11,099 bases of DNA from positions 1 to 11,099 of the forward strand of contig CABPSV020000665.1 in assembly GCA_902459845.2 (NCBI GenBank). The letters run 5' to 3'. The stretch's first letter is position 1, and the number at the start of each line of letters is the position of its first letter. Shown here piece by piece: positions 1-7,215 of this stretch. This DNA comes from Hepatocystis sp. ex Piliocolobus tephrosceles. Taxonomy: Eukaryota; Apicomplexa; Aconoidasida; Haemosporida; Plasmodiidae. The position numbers and the translations under genes are program-made. The notes below the pieces were generated by a model that had not been told where the DNA came from, did no database searches, and was given only the letters and a program-made list of their open reading frames with translations.

Positions 1-217
1 CATTATAATATTTAATTAATTAATTATTTATTTATTTGATTTAATTATAATATTTTATTAATTAATTAATTATTTATTACTTTAATATATTTATTAATTA
101 ATTAATTATTTATTTAATTTAATATATTTAATTAATTATTTATTCAATATATATAATTAATTATTTATTTAATATATTTATTTAATTAATTATTATTTAT
201 TAACTTATTTATAATAT

Positions 218-325
218 TTAATTAATTTATATTACTTAATTAATTTATATTACTTAATTAATTTATATTACTTAATTAATTTATATTACTTAATTAATTT
301 ATATTACTTAATTAATTTATATTAA
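218..325. repeat. 18-bp tandem array inside the A/T block
   Basis: The unit TTAATTAATTTATATTAC recurs with its single C at 235, 253, 271, 289 and 307, exactly 18 bases apart. A decayed sixth copy follows in which the C has become A. The near-identity of the copies implies recent slippage or unequal exchange within the candidate centromere. Confidence 0.9.
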
Positions 326-539
326 TTAATTAATATATTTAATTATTTAAATTAATTATTTAATTTATTTATTATTTATATTAATTAATTATTTTATTTA
401 ATATATTTAATTATTTAAATTAATTATTTAATATATTTATTTAAATTAATTAATTAATAAATATATAATTATCCATATTATTTAACTAATTTTTTATTTT
501 ATTTAATTAATATAATTATTTATTTAATTAATTATTTAA

Positions 540-640
540 ATTAATTAATTATTTAAATTAATTAATTATTTTATTTAATTAATTATTTTATTTAATTAAT
601 TATTTTATTTAATTAATTATTTTATTTATTAATTATTTAT
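540..640. repeat. 17-bp tandem repeat without G or C
   Basis: The word TTAATTATTTTATTTAA repeats about four times in a row near 560-625, then grades into looser ATTTATTT repeats that run on to about 880. It lies in the 397-base stretch (487-883) with no G or C. Confidence 0.75.
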
Positions 641-1182
641 TTTATTTATTTATTTATTTTATTTAATTATTTAATTATTTAATTATTTATTTATTTTATT
701 TAATTATTTATTTATTTATTTATTTTATTTAATTATTTATTTATTTTATTTAATTAATTATATTATTTTATTTATTAATTATTTATTTAATTAATTATAT
801 TATTTTAATTAATTAATTATTATTAATTATTTATTTTATTTATTTATTTAATTATATTATTTTATTTATTTAATTAATTAATTCATTTTATTTATTTAAT
901 TTATTATTTTATTTTATTAATTTAATTTATTATTTTATATATTAATTTAATTATAATATTTATTAATTAATTATTTTATTTATTTAATTCATTATATTAT
1001 TTTAATAAATTATTTAATTAATTATATTATATTATTATTAATTATATTATTTTATTTAATAAATATATTACTTTAATTAATGATTATATTTATTATTTAA
1101 TTAATTATTTATTTTATTTATTTACTTTATTAATTATTATTTTATTTAATTAATTAATTATATTATTTTATTTAATTATTTA

Positions 1183-1340
1183 ATTAATTTTAATTATTTA
1201 ATTATAATATTTAATTAAATGATTATTTATTTTATTTAATTATAATATTTAATTAAATGATTATTTATTTTATTTAATTATAATATTTAATTTAAAAATT
1301 ATTTATTTATTTTATTTAATTATAATATTTAATTAATTAT
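1183..1340. repeat. 38-bp repeat at the edge of the A/T block
   Basis: A unit containing ATTATTTATTTTATTTAA followed by TTATAATATTTAATTAAA recurs, with G markers at 1221 and 1259 (38 bases apart). A looser third copy covers about 1297-1340. These are the last ordered repeats before G and C become common again after about 1370. Confidence 0.75.
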
Positions 1341-1823
1341 TTGTTTATTTATTTTATTTAGTTATTATTTTTTTATTTGGACTATATTATCTGATTTAAA
1401 TTATTAATTTAATTTATTTGATTATATATTTTATATAGTGAATTGACTAATCATTTGTTTATTTTATGTAAATATTTTATACTTATATTTTGATATTTGA
1501 TGTACTTATTTTAAATATTTATCATATTTATTTATAAATAAATTTAATTAAATATAATAATTGTATTTGTAACGCTTTCTTTTAAAAATTAGCTCTGAAT
1601 TTAACAAAATTTAAATTATAAGTAATCTTATTGTTTTTTCTTATCATTAGAAGAACATATTTTAGTATATTATTTAAATGTGTAATCAACGACGAAAAAG
1701 GGAAAATATATACATTTAAAGGTACATGATCTCATAAAACTGTTGCTTATTTACAATATTAACATATTTATATGTTATGTCGTTAATAATGTATAGCAAG
1801 TATAATGCATACTGAGTAAATTA

Positions 1824-2042
1824 TTGAAAAATCACATTTTCAATATCACTACTTTTCTATTAGTTCTCATTAACAATTATATTATAAGATTATTTTATTT
1901 AAAATATAAAAATTTTACTAACAGTGCAATATTACAATCTATAAATATCAGTCGAAAAAGAGAATATATTTTAATTTTGAAAGAACTATTAAAAATTACA
2001 TATAAACATAAAAGTGTGTATTATATTGAAAAATGTAAATAG
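1824..2042 (+). CDS. Doubtful 72-codon ORF, hydrophobic N-terminus
   Basis: I do not recognise this ORF. It starts MKNHIFNITTFLLVLINN, which reads like a signal peptide or single membrane segment (about residues 5-28). A Lys/Ile-rich tail follows with the basic motif SRKREYILILKELL at about residues 43-56 and ends at a TAG. No PEXEL-type RxLxE motif is visible. Local base composition is slightly more mixed than the surrounding desert, which is the main argument for a gene or gene relic. It is isolated, lies next to the candidate centromere and has no strong coding bias. It could be a chance ORF, a small secreted protein, or the remnant of a two-exon exported-protein gene. I rate it below even odds. 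Confidence 0.22.
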   Translation: MKNHIFNITTFLLVLINNYIIRLFYLKYKNFTNSAILQSINISRKREYILILKELLKITYKHKSVYYIEKCK

Positions 2043-3873
2043 TAAATGAAATACGTTTTTAAAATGGTGTTTTTTATAGTATTATCCTATTAATAAAAAT
2101 TAAAAAGGCTCATATTTTTATATGTAGATATGATGTGATTAAAACGATATGTTCATAAAAAAAATCCGTATTTCTGTAGAAATAAAAAAATTCAATTTTT
2201 TTATAACCCAATGATTAATATGAATGATAAATTGGCAATAAAGGCATTACATACACAAAACATATATATAAGACTTATATGAATTATTAAATCTTGTATT
2301 TATATTAATTTCATTTTGTACAGGATTTCATAATTTCTTATAAATAGATATAAATATTAAATTTATTTTTGTGTTTGACAATAAAAGAAGGAATTAATGT
2401 TATATTTTTTAGCATATTCTTATAACCGAACGAATAATTACTACACTGCATTAATGTATTTTAGCTTATTATTAGCATTTTATATTTTTTATATGTGCGT
2501 AGTCAATAAAAAGGATATAAAGAAAATTATAGTTAAATATGTGATAATATTGTTTATAATGCAAACTATTTTTTGAATGATTAAAAATTTTCGTTTATTA
2601 GAACAACACATGAATAACAAAACATTTTAGTAAAAAGATATATATGTTTTTGTTTTTTTTTTAAATATTCAATTTAATGATTAAAGAATATTACTTTTAT
2701 AATATACATATGCACGTGTATAATTTTGTTTATGTATTATTACGTATGGGTCATTTAATAGCAATTGTCGCAATGTTTATAGAATTAATAACAATTTTCA
2801 TTTATACTAAGATTTACACTATTTAAAATATTTAAAAAAACAACATAACAAAAATGAAATGTAAAAATTATTAATATTTATTTACAATTAGATAAATATA
2901 TATTATATAACAACAAAACTATATGCAGTATATGGAGTTTAATCAATTAAAAATTAAAAAAAAAAAAAAAAAAGCATACAAAAAATAGTATTTATCAAAA
3001 TAATGTTAAGGTAAAAAAAAAAAAAATTGTTGTTTATTACTTTTCTTATATGTAGTGAATATATATATTTACTAATTTTAATTACATTATATATATATAT
3101 ATATATATATCAAGATTATTTATCACAATTTTTTTTTATTAATCTGTAAAAAGGTCAAAGTTTTAAAGATATAGACCTCTAGTAGTTTGTTAAAATCTGT
3201 ATTTATATATATTTAAAAAAAAGGGAAAAAAAAGTTAGAAAATTGCAACAAATCTTATTAAATTAAAAAGTGTATTTTTATATATACACATATATGTAAT
3301 GAGGGACACAGTCTTATAAATTATTTTCTTATATTTGCAATTTATGTTATGAAATAAAATAGAATGTAGAATTAAAAAATAAAGTAATAGCATGTGTAGT
3401 CTTTTACTTTCCATTGATATTTATTGTGAAATAGATTCATTACACATTCAGAAAATGAAATATAAACACGTTTTAAATTTATGGTATAAATAATTTTAAG
3501 GAAATTTTTTCATTAACATGTGCGCATATTTAAAATAGATCTAATGTTATAGTTTTAATGTATATATGATGGATAGATAAATAATTTATAATTGTTATAA
3601 ATTTTTTATAATAATTAAAAAAACAAATTAGCTAAACAAATTAGCTAAATTGTTAAGACATATGTATTATTTATACATGAAACAAATAGAAACTAAAAAC
3701 ACAAAATGACAAAAAGTGTTTACTATATGTATTTGTAATTTTGTATATTTCAGTTTTTGTTTAAAAAAAAAAAAAAAACAAAAGTTTTATATTATTTAAA
3801 AAAAAGGAGAAATATCTAAAAAAAATTTATAAAGCATGTATATATAATATAATTTTTTTTCATAAAATTAACA

Positions 3874-3875
<2 letters not shown>

Positions 3876-3906
<31 letters not shown>
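3876..3906. repeat. Poly-T tract, 31 bases
   Basis: An uninterrupted run of T. Such tracts are common in Plasmodium intergenic DNA, where they disfavour nucleosomes and vary in length between strains. Confidence 0.95.
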
Positions 3907-3907
<1 letters not shown>

Positions 3908-4359
3908 TGCTTAGTAAAATTTTTATTTCTGATTATACAAAAAAAAAAAAGTAAAAAATAATAATAAAACACATTTCACATGTAACTTAATTTTGGTATT
4001 TTTCCAAAAAAAAAAGAAGATATATGTAATGTATTTGAAATATAAATTTTACACAGCTTTTTATTTTTATGCTTTCCTTTTAATTTATAACACATACACA
4101 TACAAATTTGTTATATAAATTTAATTTTTAACGAAACTCGCTGATTTAGCTTTTTATAATAACTAGCCATATTAAGTATTAAAAATGTATGAACCGTTCA
4201 TAATATTACTTATGTGTTTAAAATAAAAAAGTTAGTTATTCACAACATTTAATGAAAGTAACATGTATATACATACATATACAGAAATTTTTTATAAATG
4301 TCTATAACATACAGATAAAATCTAGCTGTAAACTTTTAATAAAATGCTTTATGTAATAC

Positions 4360-4512
4360 TAGAAAAAAAATTACTAGCCACAAAAAAAAAAAAAACAATA
4401 AAAAAAAAGAAAGTATTAATAAAAAAAATTACTAGCCAAAAAAAAATTGCTATGTCAAAAAAAAAAAGAATTACTATACTAAAAACAAATTACTATAATA
4501 CCAAAAACAAAT
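4360..4512. repeat. Degenerate A-rich repeat with ATTACTAGCCA core
   Basis: The core ATTACTAGCCA flanked by A-runs appears near 4370 and 4428. Decayed versions follow (ATTGCTATGTC, ATTACTATACT, ATTACTATAATACC) up to about 4505. A related ACTAGCCAT lies near 4163. This looks like an old, diverging tandem array; I see no coding or RNA meaning. Confidence 0.5.
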
Positions 4513-5119
4513 AAAAATAATGTGTTATATAAATAAAATAATTTTCAGTATTTAATACTTGTAATTAGTTTAACTTAGGTTTTTTATGTATGTAAATGTT
4601 AAACTTTGGAAAAATGTGTTAAAGGAAAATCGAATATTAATTTTTTTTTTACATAGTTGGTATATATATTATATTCACTTAGCTTTTAATTTAAGTGTAA
4701 ATGATTGTATTTGGTTAACTCAAATAATATTTAAAAGGTTTATAAAATTTAACTTTTTATAAAATAAATAAATATGTGTATTTTTTTTTTTTTTTTACTG
4801 TTTTTATCACAAAAACAACAATCATTAAAATATGTGTAAAATTGTTTTCTTAAAATTTTATTAAAAAACTTTTGTAAAATTAAAAACAATTAGGTATATT
4901 GTAATAATATATATGCTTATTTAATTCTATAGGGCGTATGTTTTTTTTTGTTATTTATTTAATATTTACTTGTTGGCCCATTTAAATATTCACGTTATAT
5001 AATGTAGTGATAATGTGTATATATTGTAATTTCTTAAAGGTTAGTAAATTAATATATATTTTTATAAAAAAAAAAAAGAAGCAATATATATATATATATA
5101 TATATACAGTTATTACATA

Positions 5120-5384
5120 CTAAAGAATGGTTCCGCTTTGTGATACATTTTTAATTTCCTTAATTTCAGATATATAATATGTCAACATATTTTTTATCAT
5201 GTATTGTAAAGTCACTTCACTTTGTGAACATGAGACACATGCTCCTTCTAGTTGTACATAAACAATTCCTGTAAAAAAATTACAACATTAAAAAAGTAAA
5301 TATATTTTTTTCATATGATAAAGGAAGAAAAATAAAGAAATGGATATTACGTAGATAGTTATGGTATGTGATTGGAAATAAACT

Positions 5385-5416
<32 letters not shown>

Positions 5417-5879
5417 GTGCTTGTGTAAATATGTTTATATATGTATTACCATTATCAATATCAAAGCAAATAAAATTTATATCTCCTCCATCATTTACAA
5501 TGATAGGACGAACCCTTTTATCTATTAGTAATTTTATGCTACTTATAATTTCCATAATTTCTTCATTTTCTTCATATTTTTTATCACTTTTTATCTTTTG
5601 TAATACACAGATAATATTTTCTTCATCAGAGGAATTACTTGTTGAATGTTTTTGAAATGTCTCAATATAACCATTTATTTGGTTTATATAATTAACGTAA
5701 TCCGAATTTGGTGATGTAGAAAAAAACTTAGAATAATGTATCTTTTTGTATAACATATATTTATTGAAAACATTTACATAATTTGAAAAATACCCTTTTT
5801 TTTTTACATTCACATTAAACGTTTTTCCCCATACGATGGGCATACGTCTAAAAGCACATTTATTATTTAAATATGTCAT
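5120..5879 (-). CDS. Nfu-type iron-sulfur cluster carrier, probably mitochondrial, two exons
   Basis: This is complement(join(5120..5268,5450..5879)), giving 192 residues. The 181-base intron has a GTAATAC donor and a TTTTTTTACAG acceptor; it splits a Gly codon, GG(A), in phase 1. Joining gives the complete C-terminal Nfu domain (about residues 108-185): RVRPIIVNDGGDINF, then GIVYVQLEGA and the CVSC motif (Cys154, Cys157), then SEVTL. In this family the CxxC of two subunits bridges a 4Fe-4S cluster delivered to client enzymes such as lipoyl synthase. The N-terminus lacks a signal peptide and is rich in Lys, Tyr and Asn, with SKFFSTSPNSD near residues 50-60 resembling a mitochondrial presequence end. 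I therefore infer the mitochondrial Nfu, not the apicoplast one. The start codon follows 19 A residues on the coding strand; Met13 is an alternative start. Confidence 0.9.
5269..5449 (-). other. Intron of the Nfu gene
   Basis: The donor GTAATAC and the acceptor TTTTTTTACAG are both standard for Plasmodium. The intron carries a (TA)n run near 5396-5415. Reading frame 1 stays open through nearly the whole intron, stopping at 5280-5282 just before the acceptor, so an unspliced message would give a 199-residue product with no CxxC. Confidence 0.88.
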
Positions 5880-6330
5880 TTTTTTTTTTTTTTTTTTTAA
5901 TTATCTAAATAGAAAGTAATTATATCACACAAAATATATATTTAAATATATCTTCAAACATGAGATATAAAAAAAAAAAAAAAAAAAAAAAAAATTTTTT
6001 TCCTTTTTTTACTTTTTTACTTTATAATAAACCGCTAAATGAAATAATGTATTTTCAGCATTTTAATAATATGTAACAAAAACAAACATGTAATATTAAA
6101 AAAAGAAAAAAAAAAATTATCTTATATTTTTTGTGTTAATTGAAAAAAAGGGGTTTTTCAACAAAATAAGAAAACAAATATTATACATGTATTTATTTAT
6201 ATATACATTTTGTATATAAATGTGAGCTTAAAATAAATAATTATATGTTTTTTTTATGAAATTTATTTTTTATTTTTACACATAAAACTTATATACATGC
6301 ATGTAAAAAAAAAAAAAAAGGAAAAGCACG
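5880..6330. promoter_or_regulatory. Divergent intergenic region between Nfu and the small gene
   Basis: This stretch lies between two start codons pointing away from each other, so it should hold both promoters and 5' leaders. It has 19 T directly next to the Nfu start, an A26 tract at 5969-5994 that turns into T at 5995, and the palindrome ACATGCATGT at 6295-6304. A run of 15 A (6305-6319) follows, shortly before the small gene's ATG. No TATA box can be told apart in such AT-rich DNA. Shared promoter function is inferred from layout only. Confidence 0.55.
6295..6304. promoter_or_regulatory. ACATGCATGT palindrome upstream of the small gene
   Basis: This ten-base perfect palindrome lies 27 bases before the ATG at 6331. 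Its core resembles TGCATGCA, the site bound by an ApiAP2 factor in Plasmodium, but it is not an exact match. Regulatory use is speculative. Confidence 0.25.
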
Positions 6331-6564
6331 ATGTTTCCATATGAACCTAGCCAAATTGAACTACCTCCAAGAGAATGGCAAAAATTAATTAAAGAAAGAA
6401 TACATGAACTAAAAAAGCAAAAACGTGCAAATAAAGAGGTACAACCTAGTAATATAACAAAAAATAAAGAAAACGAAACATGTATTAGTATATATTTTTG
6501 TATGTAAATATTTTAATCTGTACTTAAAAAAAAAAAAAAAAAAAAAAAGGATTGTTTACTTAAC

Positions 6565-6597
<33 letters not shown>

Positions 6598-7136
6598 TAC
6601 TAGTTTCATTTTTTTTTACAACAGAAGTAACATAAAAATTATGTTTATATATTTAACAAGTTTTTTTTTTTAAATAACATAAATGTTTATATGTATGTAT
6701 TCAAGCATGCATGCGTGTATGTATGTTTTATATATGTATGTTTCGCACATGGAAAATATATATATATATATATATTTTTAAGTATATGTTTTCTTAATAT
6801 TTTAAAATCCCAAAGATTATTATGCCTTATTTATTATTGCTTATTTTTATATAGGTTGTAATTAGTTTTATTTTATATTTAACTTTTATTCCATATTTAA
6901 GCTTTACTTTTTATTTTATTTATGTTATGTTTTTTAATAATTATAACATGGGTTAATAGTTAATGTTATCTACACATGTACATGCAAACACACAACACGT
7001 ATATATATATATATATATACAGATACACATACGCAAGGATAAACTGGAAAAGGGAAAAGACCGGAAAACAACAATATACTCCGAAGTTGGTATAAATATA
7101 AGCACTTCAAATAGTAAATTATATATATATACATGA
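6331..7136 (+). CDS. Small spliced gene of unknown function (exon 2 provisional)
   Basis: I do not recognise the product. Exon 1 (6331-6438, 36 codons) begins MFPYEPSQIELPPREW and continues as a basic, probably helical segment ending KKQKRANKE. Its mixed composition and balanced residues look truly coding. It ends at a good donor, GAG|GTACAA, in phase 0. The best second exon is 7023-7136, after (TA)nCAG. It is clearly richer in G and C than its surroundings and reads in phase 0 as IHIRKDKLEKGKDRK onward to TGA, making a 73-residue Lys-rich protein with no signal peptide. A rival acceptor at 6853-6854 opens a phase-0 exon of 33 hydrophobic codons (6855-6956). Without splicing, the ORF stops at 6507 (58 codons). 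It is divergent from Nfu and convergent with HBS1. The first exon is likely; the exact structure is not settled. Confidence 0.55.
6439..7022 (+). other. Probable intron of the small gene
   Basis: It runs from GTACAA at 6439 to CAG at 7022 in the preferred model (584 bases). It contains A23 (6526-6548), T30 (6566-6595), two overlapping GCATGC sites (6705-6714) and a (TA)n run near 6759-6775. The length is large for Plasmodium, so an additional or alternative exon at 6855 is possible. Confidence 0.45.
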
Positions 7137-7215
7137 GCATATGGATAGACACTCATATACATATGTGTACATATTGAAAAAAAAAAAAAAAAAAAAAAAA
7201 AAAGAGATTTTTTTC
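7137..7215. terminator. Tail-to-tail intergenic gap with A27 tract
   Basis: Only 79 bases separate the proposed stop of the small gene (7134-7136) from the HBS1 stop on the other strand (7216-7218). The gap contains 27 A at 7177-7203. The two transcripts must have overlapping 3' ends, because Plasmodium 3' UTRs are usually hundreds of bases long. No specific cleavage signal can be singled out. Confidence 0.4.

Larger units (their letters stand above)
1..1360. other. Candidate centromere core (partial): near-pure A/T repeat block
   Basis: This block is almost entirely A and T: I count about 20 G or C in the first 1340 bases, and 487-883 has none. It consists of TTAATTAA, ATTTATTT and TTATTTTATTTAA words arranged as imperfect tandem repeats, with no ORF of note. 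Plasmodium centromeres are known to be single regions of roughly 1.3-2.5 kb, over 97% AT, made of imperfect AT repeats, one per chromosome and flanked by gene-poor DNA. Size, composition, repeat style and the adjoining desert all fit, so I infer the edge of a centromere. The window begins inside the block, so its full length is unknown. The alternative is an unusually long AT-only intergenic or subtelomeric spacer. No telomere-type repeats are seen to support a subtelomeric position. Confidence 0.6.
1361..5119. other. Gene-poor flank, 3.7 kb
   Basis: Apart from one doubtful 72-codon ORF, I see no convincing coding exon, tRNA or structured RNA in either strand. The stretch holds ordinary Plasmodium intergenic DNA: poly-A/T tracts (for example 31 T at 3876-3906), a (TA)n run near 3088-3110 and another near 5083-5106, a short direct repeat of ACAAATTAGCTAA near 3624-3650, and an A-rich degenerate repeat near 4360-4510. 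Small multi-exon genes or noncoding transcripts could be missed. The most mixed-sequence part is about 1560-2060. Its position between the A/T block and the first clear gene fits a pericentromeric flank. Confidence 0.6.

Noticed and set aside
1..1360. Telomere or subtelomere repeat block
   Set aside because: No GGGTT(T/C)A-type telomere units or known long subtelomeric repeats are visible, and the neighbours are housekeeping genes.
2043..5119. tRNA, snoRNA or other structured RNA in the desert
   Set aside because: I found no T-loop GGTTC-type motif, no paired C/D boxes and no G+C-rich hairpin region; a covariance-model search would be needed to exclude them.
5368..5655. Plus-strand 95-codon ORF
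   Set aside because: It is antisense to Nfu exon 1 and its intron, and begins in the (TA)n run.
6953..7162. Minus-strand ORFs of 69 and 60 codons
   Set aside because: They are antisense to the candidate exon at 7023-7136 and contain YIYIYI from (TA)n; no family features.
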